Source of the DNA: Streptomyces griseosporeus
GTDB taxonomy: Bacteria; Actinomycetota; Actinomycetes; Streptomycetales; Streptomycetaceae
Assembly: GCF_014656055.1 (NCBI RefSeq)
Contig: NZ_BNBR01000005.1
Span: 434,001-498,000, forward strand
Reading direction: 5' to 3'
DNA length: 64,000 bases
Shown in pieces: positions 44,216 to 54,380 of the stretch. The stretch's first letter is position 1. Each line of letters begins with the position of its first letter. A model generated the notes under the pieces. The model searched no databases. It was not told where the DNA came from and worked only from the letters and a program-made list of their open reading frames with translations. The position numbers were made by a program, and so were the translations under genes.

Positions 44216-45167
44216 GGTAGCCGAGTTGGGCTCTGCTGTCGCTGCCGAGGGTGGCGGCGAGTTTGGCGATGTGGACGCGGGCGGTGCGGATGTTCATGCC
44301 GAGGCGGTCGGCGATGACGGCGTCGGTGTGGCCTTCGACGAGGAGGCGGGCGATGGCCTGCTGGCGGGGCGTGATGCCGTTGAGGGACGGGGGTTGGGCG
44401 GCCTCGGGGTACATCGGGGTGGCCAGGCGCCACAGACGGTCGAAGGTCGTGACGAAGTAGGAGAGCAGGGCCGGGTGGCGGACCTCCAGGGCGAGGGTGC
44501 GGTCGGCGTTGGCGGGGACGAAGGCGACCGTGCGGTCGACGATGATGAGCCGCTCGGTGACCTCGTCGAGGGTGCGCGCCTGCACATCGCCCCGCAGACG
44601 GTCGTAGCGTCCGATGACCGTGGGGGCGTGCCGCAGGGTGTGCTGGTACAGGGCGCGGATGCGGCCGCCGCGGTCGAGCAGCGCCTGATCGCGCTCCATC
44701 GCCTCTTCGTGGTGGACGCGGGCGGCACCGACGTGCGCGGTGTGGGGCTGAATGGTGAGCAGCTCCTCGCCGGCCTCGGCCATGACCTCGGTGATGGTGT
44801 GGCTGATGCGCGTCTTGTCGCTGAGGAGGCGGAGGGCGGGCGTGTCGGCCGCCGGGACGGGCTGCCCGTCGGCACGCATCAGCCGCTCGAACGTCTCGGC
44901 CAGTTGCGCCTCCCGCCGCCGCTCGTGCGCGATACGCGCCTCGGAGGCGCGCAGGAGGCGGTGCAGGGCGACGACGGGGGAGACCGGTTCGAGCCGGTCC
45001 GGGTCGTCGACGCACGGGTGCAGCAGGCCGAAGTCGAGGAGGCAGGGCGCTTCCTGGGCCCTGCCGGCGGGGATACGGCCGTCCCGCAGCGCCTGTTCGT
45101 ACAGCGCGGTCCCTTCGGCGCACAGGTTCTCGGCACCGTGCTCCTGGTGCCGCCGGGCCGTGCTCAC
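44178..45167 (-). CDS. LuxR-type HTH regulator, paralogue 2
   Basis: A 329-residue protein starting at a GTG with GGAGGAG upstream. It has the same plan: ENLCAEGTALYEQALRDGRI, LLDFGLLHP, a helical middle, the TrmB/PLD-like part (DRGGRIRALYQHTLRH, LIIVDRTVAFVPAN) and the HTH GITPRQQAIARLLVEGHTDAVIADRLGMNIRTARVHIAKL. The last ~130 residues are almost identical to paralogue 3. Its GTG overlaps the stop of paralogue 3 (GTGA), so the two are translationally coupled. Confidence 0.88.
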   Translation of the reverse strand: MSTARRHQEHGAENLCAEGTALYEQALRDGRIPAGRAQEAPCLLDFGLLHPCVDDPDRLEPVSPVVALHRLLRASEARIAHERRREAQLAETFERLMRADGQPVPAADTPALRLLSDKTRISHTITEVMAEAGEELLTIQPHTAHVGAARVHHEEAMERDQALLDRGGRIRALYQHTLRHAPTVIGRYDRLRGDVQARTLDEVTERLIIVDRTVAFVPANADRTLALEVRHPALLSYFVTTFDRLWRLATPMYPEAAQPPSLNGITPRQQAIARLLVEGHTDAVIADRLGMNIRTARVHIAKLAATLGSDSRAQLGYLIARSGILDPES

Positions 45168-46168
45168 GGGCCGTCTCCTCCGTCCTGTTCGAGGATGCCG
45201 GACTCGGCGATGAGGTAGCCGAGTTGGGCTCTGCTGTCGCTGCCGAGGGTGGCGGCGAGTTTGGCTATGTGGACGCGGGCGGTGCGGATGTTCATGCCGA
45301 GGCGGTCGGCGATGACGGCGTCGGTGTGGCCTTCGACGAGGAGGCGGGCGATGGCCTGCTGGCGGGGCGTGATGCCGTTGAGGGAGGGCGGCTGTGCGGC
45401 CTCGGGGTACATGGGGGTGGCCAGGCGCCACAGGCGGTCGAAGGTCGTGACGAAGTAGGAGACCAGAGCGGGGTGGCGGACCTCCAGGGCGAGGAGGCCG
45501 TCCCGGCCGGCGGGGATGAAGGCGACCGTGCGGTCGACGACGATGAGCCGGTCGGTGACCTCGTCGAGCGTGCGGGCCTCGGCGTCGCCGCGCAGCTGCT
45601 CGTAGCGGGCGAGGACGAGGGGCACATGGCGCTGGGTGTGCTGGTACAGCGTGCGGATGCGGCCGCCGCGGTCGAGCAGCGCCTGGTCGCGTTCCATGGC
45701 GACGAGATGCGCCTTCTCGCCCCGCTCGCCGCTGTAGTGCGTGTTGGGCTGCACGCACAGCAGCTCCTGCCGCGCGTCCTCCACGGCCTCGGTGATGGCC
45801 TCGTTGATCCGCGTGGTGCCGCTGAGCAGCTGGAGCGCGGGCGTCTCGGCGGGCGCGGTGCGCTGCCCGTCCACCCGCATCAGCCGCTCGAACGTCTCGG
45901 CGAGCCGGGTCTCGCGCATGCGCTCCTCGGCGATCCGCGCCGCGGAGTTCCGCAGCAGGCGGTGCAGGGCGACGACGGGCGGTACGGGCTCCAGCAGGCC
46001 GATGTCCTCCACGGACGGCTGCAGCAGCCCGAAGTCGAGCAGACAGGGCGCCTCCTGGGCGCCGGCGGCGGGGATACGGCCGTCCCGCAGGGCCTGCTCG
46101 TACAGGCGGGTGCCGGTGGCGCACAGGTTCTCGGCGCTGTGCTCCGGGTGCCGCTGGGCCGTGCTCAC
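45164..46168 (-). CDS. LuxR-type HTH regulator, paralogue 3
   Basis: A 334-residue protein with the same domain order as paralogue 2 and very high identity from DRGGRIRTLYQHTQRH to the C-terminus, which points to recent duplication. The GTG at 46168 has GGAGGAG upstream and overlaps the stop of a truncated fifth copy. The sensor halves of 2 and 3 differ more than the DNA-binding halves, so they may read different signals but share targets. Confidence 0.88.
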   Translation of the reverse strand: MSTAQRHPEHSAENLCATGTRLYEQALRDGRIPAAGAQEAPCLLDFGLLQPSVEDIGLLEPVPPVVALHRLLRNSAARIAEERMRETRLAETFERLMRVDGQRTAPAETPALQLLSGTTRINEAITEAVEDARQELLCVQPNTHYSGERGEKAHLVAMERDQALLDRGGRIRTLYQHTQRHVPLVLARYEQLRGDAEARTLDEVTDRLIVVDRTVAFIPAGRDGLLALEVRHPALVSYFVTTFDRLWRLATPMYPEAAQPPSLNGITPRQQAIARLLVEGHTDAVIADRLGMNIRTARVHIAKLAATLGSDSRAQLGYLIAESGILEQDGGDGP

Positions 46169-46258
46169 GGGCCGTCTCCTCCGTCCTGCTTGAGAATTCC
46201 CGACTCGGCGACCAGATGGCCGAGTTGGGCTCTGCTGTCGCTGCCGAGCGTGGCGGCG
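46165..46258 (-). pseudogene. 3' remnant of a further LuxR-type paralogue
   Basis: About 94 bases match the ends of paralogues 2 and 3. The minus strand reads AATLGSDSRAQLGHLVAESG, then ILKQDGGDGP and a stop that overlaps the GTG of paralogue 3. Similarity ends sharply near 46258, so the rest of the gene was deleted, probably by recombination between copies. Confidence 0.85.
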
Positions 46259-46309
46259 GGTCATGGGTGTGCGCACCGGATGACACGTTCCGCTCTCTCC
46301 GGTCGGCGT

Positions 46310-47260
46310 TCAGTGGGGATGGTCCTGGTTCAGGATTCCGGACTGGGCGATGAGATAGCCGAGTTGGGCGCGGCTGCCGCTGCCGAGGACCTGGGCGAGC
46401 TTGGCTATGTGGGCGCGGCACGTGCGGACGTTCATGCCGAGGCGGCGGGCGATGGCCTCGTCGACGTGGCCCTCCACCAGGAGCTTGGCTATGGAGTGCT
46501 GGATGTCGGTGATGCCGTCGGGGGCGGTTTCGTAGGGGGCGCCGGCGGAGAGCGGGACGGCGCGGCTCCACATGAACTCGAAGACCTTGATCAGGTAGCG
46601 CACCAGGCCGGGGTGGCGCAGTTCCAGAGCGACCTGCCGGTCTTCGCGAACGGGAATGAAGGCAACCGTCTCGTCGCAGATGATGAGCCGCTCCACCAAC
46701 TCGTCGATGGTGCGGTATTCCACCTTGCCCTCGGAGAACTGGGACACGTAGCCGAGGGTCTCCGGACTGTACCGGGCCGTGTGCTGGTACAGGGTCCTGA
46801 TGCGCACCCCGCGTTCGATCAGTGGCCTGTCTCGTTCCAGACCCTGCAGAAGGGTATGTTCGAGGCGCCGGCTGCTCGGTTGGACGGTGAGCACTTCCGA
46901 CTGGCACTCGGCCGTGGCCACGTCCAGCGCGGCGTTGATCCGGTCGAGGCCTTCCAGCACCGAGATGGAATGGGTCGGTGTCGAGGCCTGGGCGCTGAGG
47001 GTCAGGAACGGCTCGAACGTTTCGGCCAGTTCTATGGACAGCCGCCTGCGCTCCATGATTTCGCGCTCGATCGGATTGAGCCGCTGGGCCAGCGCGACCG
47101 AAGGCGGGGTGGGGCGCAGCCAGTTCGGGTCATCCGGATCGGGGTGGAGCAGGGCGAACTCCATCAGGCACGGCGCACCGTCCGCGTCGGCACGGGCGAT
47201 ACGACCTGTGCGCAGGGCGTTCGCGTAAAGACGGCTTCCCTCCTCACACCACTCGGTCAT
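46310..47260 (-). CDS. LuxR-type HTH regulator, paralogue 4 (divergent from peptide gene)
   Basis: A 316-residue protein as drawn from the ATG at 47260 (MTEWCEEGSRLYANALRTGR). The frame is open to an ATG at 47326, and homology with the paralogues would fit about 12 extra residues, so the start is uncertain. It has LMEFALLHPDPDDPNWL, the TrmB/PLD-like part (ERGVRIRTLYQHTARYSPET, LIICDETVAFIPV) and the HTH GHVDEAIARRLGMNVRTCRA. It is the most diverged copy and is transcribed away from the secreted-peptide gene, so it is the best candidate for its regulator or receptor. Confidence 0.86.
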   Translation of the reverse strand: MTEWCEEGSRLYANALRTGRIARADADGAPCLMEFALLHPDPDDPNWLRPTPPSVALAQRLNPIEREIMERRRLSIELAETFEPFLTLSAQASTPTHSISVLEGLDRINAALDVATAECQSEVLTVQPSSRRLEHTLLQGLERDRPLIERGVRIRTLYQHTARYSPETLGYVSQFSEGKVEYRTIDELVERLIICDETVAFIPVREDRQVALELRHPGLVRYLIKVFEFMWSRAVPLSAGAPYETAPDGITDIQHSIAKLLVEGHVDEAIARRLGMNVRTCRAHIAKLAQVLGSGSRAQLGYLIAQSGILNQDHPH

Positions 47261-47412
47261 TGCATGGGGATGTGACGCTTTAGTCTGATTCGTTGGCAAA
47301 TCTCCACCCCCCAGGGTCCTGAACATGCAGGAACATGATGCATCGTTTGTGTGGCCATGACGTGCCCGAATGAGCCATCGTCTTGTTCGACGGGGGAAGA
47401 GGGGACCATCAA

Positions 47413-47634
47413 GTGAGGACGAAGCCGACTATGCGCAAGAGAATGCTTCGCTCGATGCTTGCTGCCACCTTCTCCGCCGTTGTGGCCTTCGGTGCGCTGA
47501 GTGGCCTCTTCGGTGAGAAGGGTGACGCTCGGGCAGACACCACCTGGGGAGTGGCTGTTCCCGTGGCCGCTGCGACTGGCAGCAGCAACGGGTCGGGTTC
47601 TCTCCAAGGTGCAGAAGACACCACCTGGGGCTGA
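47413..47634 (+). CDS. Small secreted peptide precursor with DTTWG at both ends of the mature part
   Basis: A 73-residue precursor from a GTG with AGAGGGG eight bases upstream; an ATG at 47431 is possible. A basic n-region (MRKRMLRS) and a hydrophobic core (MLAATFSAVVAFGALSGLFG) lead to an AxA signal-peptidase site in DARA. Cleavage there leaves 32 residues that start with DTTWG, continue through an Ala/Val/Gly/Ser linker, and end with DTTWG directly before the stop. The 14-base sequence encoding the motif is exactly repeated (47536 and 47617). No cysteines are present. It lies next to a LuxR-type gene and three bases before the Rieske-like gene. I do not recognise the family; signalling is inferred. 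Confidence 0.8.
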   Translation: MRTKPTMRKRMLRSMLAATFSAVVAFGALSGLFGEKGDARADTTWGVAVPVAAATGSSNGSGSLQGAEDTTWG

Positions 47635-47637
47635 CTG

Positions 47638-47973
47638 ATGACGACTCCACCCGACGACCGTAGCTTCCGCAGGGAAATGGCCACCGCCTACCGCTCCGGC
47701 TGGCACTTCATCGACCTGGTCACCGCCATCCCCCACAGCGGTGACTCGCTGATGGTGACCGTGTTCGGTGAGCCGGTCGTCGTCACGCGGGACGACGACG
47801 GCGACGTACGGGCGTACCGGTGTCTGCGGCGGCCTCGGGGGGCGCCACAGCCCGTCCGGTGTGCCATCCGGTACGGCATGATCTTCGTGAACCTCGACCA
47901 GAGGGACCAGCAGCTGGTGGAGGCCACGCCGGCCGCCCCCCGGACCATTTCAGCCACCCCCCGCAGTGCCTGA
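47638..47973 (+). CDS. Short Rieske-like protein lacking the cluster-binding loop
   Basis: A 111-residue protein. GWHFIDLVTAIPHSGDSLMV, then FGEPVVVTRDDDGDVRAYR, matches the first strands of a Rieske oxygenase N-terminal domain, and CAIRYGMIFVNLDQ matches its last strands. The middle part that should hold C-x-H and C-x-x-H is absent; only CLRRPRG bridges the gap, so no 2Fe-2S cluster is expected. It starts three bases after the peptide gene and is surely co-transcribed. It could be a binding or maturation partner of the peptide, or a decayed enzyme. Confidence 0.72.
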   Translation: MTTPPDDRSFRREMATAYRSGWHFIDLVTAIPHSGDSLMVTVFGEPVVVTRDDDGDVRAYRCLRRPRGAPQPVRCAIRYGMIFVNLDQRDQQLVEATPAAPRTISATPRSA

Positions 47974-48016
47974 CGCGATTCCCCCGTCGTAAAAGATCGC
48001 TCAGGCGCTTCCCCCC

Positions 48017-48064
48017 CGCAGCGGGGTCACCGTGACCTGAACACGGTGACGCCGCTGCAGTTTT
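48017..48064 (+). terminator. Long hairpin with T run after the peptide operon
   Basis: An 18-base arm at 48017-48034 pairs, with one mismatch, with 48042-48060, followed by TTTT. It ends the peptide and Rieske-like operon. Confidence 0.85.
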
Positions 48065-48152
48065 CGGCGGTGTGTGCGGGTATCCCCGCTTACGGCATCC
48101 CGTCCGGCGTGGCCGGAAACGGCCCTTGCCCCACGCCCGGGACCGCGGTTCC

Positions 48153-48566
48153 TCAGCCGCGCCCCATCGCCCGCTCCAGCTCGATCTCGATGACCACCCG
48201 CGCCGGGTTCGGCGACGGCACCCGCTCGTAGCGCTCCGCATAGCGCCGCTCCGCCTCCGCGACCCGCTCCGGGTCCGTGCGGACCCGTGCGCGGCCCTCC
48301 AGCGTGGCCCAGCGGCGGCCGTCCACCTGGCAGACGGCGACCCGGGCGCCCTCGGGGCCCGCGGCCAGCACATGCGCCACCTTCGCGCTGGACTTGTTGG
48401 TGATCACCCGGGCCAGCCGCGCCCCGGGGTCGTACGTGACGCCCACCGGCACGACGTGCGGGGAGCCGTCGGGACGCAGCGTCGTCAGCGTGCACAGGTG
48501 TCTCTCCCGCCAGAAGGCGAGGAACGGCGCGTCCGGCGCGCCCGGATCCTGGGGGTATGCGGCCAT
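48153..48566 (-). CDS. PPOX-class F420/FMN-dependent oxidoreductase-fold protein
   Basis: A 137-residue split-barrel flavin/F420-binding protein: FWRERHLCTLTTLRPDGSPH, VVPVGVTYD, VITNKSSAKVAHVLA, VAVCQVDGRRWATLEGRARV. It resembles actinobacterial pyridoxamine-phosphate-oxidase-like proteins that use F420 (TIGR03618 type). It is divergent from clpB, and the HspR site lies between them. Substrate unknown. Confidence 0.88.
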   Translation of the reverse strand: MAAYPQDPGAPDAPFLAFWRERHLCTLTTLRPDGSPHVVPVGVTYDPGARLARVITNKSSAKVAHVLAAGPEGARVAVCQVDGRRWATLEGRARVRTDPERVAEAERRYAERYERVPSPNPARVVIEIELERAMGRG

Positions 48567-48622
48567 GCCCGCAACCTAGCCCACTTCCGCCGCCCTCTGT
48601 GCGCAAGGGCTCCCGTCGCTGC

Positions 48623-48643
48623 CTTGAGTGGAATAGACTCAAC
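48623..48643 (+). promoter_or_regulatory. HAIR-type HspR operator of clpB
   Basis: CTTGAGT, GGAATAG, ACTCAAC: a 7-7-7 arrangement with one mismatch to the consensus, 70 bases before the clpB start. Confidence 0.92.
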
Positions 48644-48712
48644 TTTGTGTACGTTGGCTGAGTCAGACGTGGGAGAGACGAAGGCCGACCGCTCAAGGAG
48701 GAGAACGCGAAC

Positions 48713-51313
<2,601 letters not shown>

Positions 51314-51317
51314 CCCC

Positions 51318-51803
51318 TCACAACGTGAACGCCGACCACCGCACCCGCGCGGTGGTCGCGTTCTCGTACGTCACGTTCACCGTCACCGCGGCCGCCGCGG
51401 CGCCCGGCGGGAGCACGCTGTCGGCCGCGTCCAGATTCAGATACAGATCCGCGCCGTGGTCGCAGCCGGTGGCACCCGGCTGCGGGCCCTGCGGGGACAG
51501 CGTCGCCAGCCAGTCCCGCACCCCGGCCCGCGGCATGCGGAACGTGCCGCCGTAGTACGTGTCCATCCAGGACTGCGTCTCGCAGTCGGTGTCGTACGCC
51601 CCCGCCGGCAGCTGCGCCCCGCCGAAGTGCAGCGCCTCCTCGCACGACACGTCCTCCTTGCCGCCGCCCAGCGGGAAGTCGGAGGTCGCGAAGGCCCACA
51701 CGAACCACGCGAACGGCACGAGCACCAGCAGCGCGGGTACGGCCAGCAGCGCCGCCACCAGCCCCCACCTGGTCCGTCCCCGCCCGTCCCGGCGTACCGC
51801 CAT
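51318..51803 (-). CDS. Single-pass membrane protein of unknown function
   Basis: A 161-residue protein. A basic N-terminus (MAVRRDGRGRTRW) precedes one membrane helix (GLVAALLAVPALLVLVPFAW). The outer domain contains five cysteines (VSCEEALHF, DTDCETQSW, TGCDHGADLYLNLD among them) and a beta-rich end, VTVNVTYENATTARVRWSAF. It is convergent with clpB, four bases apart. I do not recognise the family. Confidence 0.8.
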   Translation of the reverse strand: MAVRRDGRGRTRWGLVAALLAVPALLVLVPFAWFVWAFATSDFPLGGGKEDVSCEEALHFGGAQLPAGAYDTDCETQSWMDTYYGGTFRMPRAGVRDWLATLSPQGPQPGATGCDHGADLYLNLDAADSVLPPGAAAAAVTVNVTYENATTARVRWSAFTL

Positions 51804-51953
51804 ACCGCACCGCCCCCGTGTCCCTGGCCGGCCCGTGCCCGCCGGCGACCGGCCAGATCATGTCAGCCGACGGCTGACAGGGCACGTCGGGGCTTGCCTC
51901 CCCCCTCCCCCGGTGAGGGAGGATGGCGGGATCCGTACGAAGGGAAAAACACG

Positions 51954-52484
51954 GTGACCATCGACCCGTCCTCGATTCCGAACTTCGGGGGCCAGCCCCA
52001 GCCGCAGCCCCAAGGACCGGCGGGCCCCGTCGTCCCGGATCAGGATCTCGTGAAGCAGCTCCTCGACCAGATGGAGCTCAAGTACGTCGTCGACGAGGAA
52101 GGCGACCTCGCGGCCCCGTGGGAGCAGTTCCGTACGTACTTCATGTTCCGTGGCGAGGGTGACCAGCAGGTCTTCTCGGTGCGGACGTTCTACGACCGCC
52201 CCCACAAGATCGACGAGAAGCCGCAGCTGCTGGAGTCCGTCGACGACTGGAACCGCCGCACCCTGTGGCCCAAGGTCTACACGCACACCCACGACGACGG
52301 CACCGTCCGCCTCATCGGCGAGGCGCAGATGCTGATCGGCGCGGGCGTCAATCTGGAGTTCTTCGTCTCCTCCACGGTGAGCTGGGTACGGGCCGCGATC
52401 GAGTTCGACCGCTGGCTCGTGGAGCAGCTCGGTCTGGAGCAGGAGGTCAACGAGGCCGACACGCCCGAGGAGGGCGACGAGTAG
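51954..52484 (+). CDS. YbjN-domain protein
   Basis: A 176-residue cytoplasmic protein from a GTG with AAGGGA upstream. After a Pro/Gln-rich start, the YbjN/secretion-chaperone-like domain runs from VKQLLDQMELKYVVDEEGDL to the end, with YFMFRGEGDQQVFSVRTFYD and INLEFF-type strands (GAGVNLEFFVSSTVSWVRAA). Such domains are chaperone-like and their role in actinobacteria is not known. Confidence 0.85.
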   Translation: MTIDPSSIPNFGGQPQPQPQGPAGPVVPDQDLVKQLLDQMELKYVVDEEGDLAAPWEQFRTYFMFRGEGDQQVFSVRTFYDRPHKIDEKPQLLESVDDWNRRTLWPKVYTHTHDDGTVRLIGEAQMLIGAGVNLEFFVSSTVSWVRAAIEFDRWLVEQLGLEQEVNEADTPEEGDE

Positions 52485-52520
52485 ATCCCCCTCCCCCTGC
52501 CCGGCACCGGCTGCCGGCCG

Positions 52521-53729
52521 TCACAGCGGCGTGTCCGCGAGGACGACGAGATAGGCGCCGTAGCCGAACGAGAGCCCGGCCAGGGCACCGACCACCACGG
52601 TCGCGTGCCAGGGCCGGGCTCTGGCCGTTCGCACCAGGGCCCGGGCCAGCGGCAGCAGCAGCGGGAAGGCGGGCAGCAGGAAGCGCGGCTTGGACTCGAA
52701 GAAGCCGGAGCCGCCGAGCGCGATCAGCAGCAGGGCGCCGCTGTGGACGAGCAGCGGCAGCGGGGCGCGGTCCAGCAGGAGCAGGGCGTACAGCACGACC
52801 GCCGCGGCGACGATCACCAGCACCATCGGGAAGACCAGGCGGTCGCCGCGCAGCAGCAGGTGCCGTACGAAGTGCAGCGAGCCGCGGCCGAAGTCGAAGG
52901 TGGAGCCCCAGCGGCGCTGGACCTCGAAGTAGCCGCCGAGCAGGTCGCCCTTGCGGTGACCGACCCACAGCACGTACGACGCCCAGCCGAGCGGGGCGAG
53001 CGCGGCGCCCGTCCACAGCCTGTGGGAAACGTTTCGCCCGCGGCGCCGCCACACCTCCCAGGCCGCCGCGGCGACCACGGCCGCGGCCACCGCGAAGCCG
53101 TTGGGCCGGGACAGGCCCGCCAGCGCCGCCAGAGCGCCCGCCCGCACCCAGTGGCCGCGCAGCACGGCGTACAGCGACCACGCGGCCAGCGCGGTCAGCA
53201 GCGGCTCGGTGTAGCCCATCGACAGCACGACCGAGTGCGGCAGCAGGCCCCACAGCAGCACCAGCGCGGTGCCCACGGCACGGCCGTACAGCAGCTCACC
53301 GCACCGGTAGATCCCGCAGGCGGCGACGCCGGCCGCGAGCCAGGCCACGGCCAGGCCGGCCGGGGCGCCCTCCAGCGGGGTCAGCGTGGACACGGCCCGC
53401 ACGAGGGCCGGGTACAGCGGGAAGAACGCCAGGTCGCTGTAGAGCAGGTCGGGCGGGAAGCGCAGGGTGCGGCCGTAGCCGTGGGCGGCGATCCCGAGGT
53501 ACCACAGCGAGTCCCAGGACCGGCCCAGCAGCCCCAGCGGCTGCTTGCCGACCGCCCAGGCGGCCCCGGCGAGGACGGCGGCCCCCGCGAGCCGCGCGAG
53601 GACGAACAGACCGACCGCGAACCCGAGCGCGGCGAGAGGGGACGCCCCGGATACGCGTGCCGTCCTTTCTCCGGCGGGCCGGCGGGTGCGGGCAGGGGTG
53701 GGTACGAGCGTGCTGCTGGCGTGACTCAC
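52521..53729 (-). CDS. PIG-V-like membrane mannosyltransferase family protein
   Basis: A 402-residue protein with about ten hydrophobic segments. The first extracytoplasmic loop has RSWDSLWYLGIAAHGYG, the D-x-x-W-Y-x-x-I-A-x-x-G-Y signature of PIG-V/GT-C glycosyltransferases, followed by FPLYPALVR. The GTG at 53729 is chosen since AAGG lies eight bases upstream; 53738 is an alternative. It would add a sugar from a polyprenyl-phosphate donor on the outer membrane face. Acceptor unknown. Confidence 0.85.
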   Translation of the reverse strand: MSHASSTLVPTPARTRRPAGERTARVSGASPLAALGFAVGLFVLARLAGAAVLAGAAWAVGKQPLGLLGRSWDSLWYLGIAAHGYGRTLRFPPDLLYSDLAFFPLYPALVRAVSTLTPLEGAPAGLAVAWLAAGVAACGIYRCGELLYGRAVGTALVLLWGLLPHSVVLSMGYTEPLLTALAAWSLYAVLRGHWVRAGALAALAGLSRPNGFAVAAAVVAAAAWEVWRRRGRNVSHRLWTGAALAPLGWASYVLWVGHRKGDLLGGYFEVQRRWGSTFDFGRGSLHFVRHLLLRGDRLVFPMVLVIVAAAVVLYALLLLDRAPLPLLVHSGALLLIALGGSGFFESKPRFLLPAFPLLLPLARALVRTARARPWHATVVVGALAGLSFGYGAYLVVLADTPL

Positions 53730-53804
53730 ACCGAGCACCTTGCAGCCCGCACCGCCGGGCCGCGACCAGAGGACGTCCAGGCGGGTGGGGTCTGGACGGG
53801 CGTT

Positions 53805-54380
53805 CTAGTACGCGGCCGCCGCGAAGGCGGCGGCGGTCGCGGCGACGAGGCCCGGCACCGGCTCCAGGCCGTCCAGGACGAGGTCCGCGTGCCGGCGCGT
53901 GGGCGCGATGTGCGTGGCGTGCCGGGGCCGGCTGAAGTGCAGGTGGTTGCGGAGCATGAGCACGGCGTCCGGTTCCCCCGCCTGCAGCTTGCGCAGCATC
54001 TTGCGGGCCAGCCGCACGTCGTCCGGGGTGTCGACGTACACGGACAGGGCCGCCCGCTCCCGCAGCTCGGGGAAGCACAGGGCGAAGACGCCCTCCACGA
54101 CGACGGCCCGCGCCGCCCGCGCCCCGTCGACCGCCGCCAGCGCCCGCACGAGGTCCAGCGACCCGGGGTGCGCCCGGTCCAGCACCAGGCCCGTGCCGTC
54201 CAGCTTCTCCACGGTCACCCCGGCGTCCGGGTCGGAGTGGTAGAAGTCGTCCAGGTGGACGACGGCGAGACCCGGGTCGGCCGCCGCCAGCCCCCTCGCC
54301 AGCTCGCTCTTGCCGGACCCGGCACCCCCGCCGATCAGCAGGACGGGCGCCCCGGTGGCCCCGGTCGCCGGGCCCGTCAC
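53805..54380 (-). CDS. Uridine-kinase-like P-loop kinase
   Basis: A 191-residue protein with Walker A GGGAGSGKSELA (about 18-29) and VVHLDDFYHSDPD, the phosphate-acceptor region of uridine/phosphoribulokinase-type enzymes, then VVVEGVFAL. The C-terminus has RKMLRKLQAGEPDAVLMLRN. Its GTG overlaps the stop of the aminotransferase gene (GTGA), so the two are coupled. The nucleoside or other substrate is not known. Confidence 0.87.
   Translation of the reverse strand: MTGPATGATGAPVLLIGGGAGSGKSELARGLAAADPGLAVVHLDDFYHSDPDAGVTVEKLDGTGLVLDRAHPGSLDLVRALAAVDGARAARAVVVEGVFALCFPELRERAALSVYVDTPDDVRLARKMLRKLQAGEPDAVLMLRNHLHFSRPRHATHIAPTRRHADLVLDGLEPVPGLVAATAAAFAAAAY

Noticed and set aside
44178..46907. 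909-codon open frame spanning several LuxR-type genes on the minus strand
   Set aside because: Only its last third is a real gene; the rest is out of frame with the paralogues and Pro/Arg-rich.
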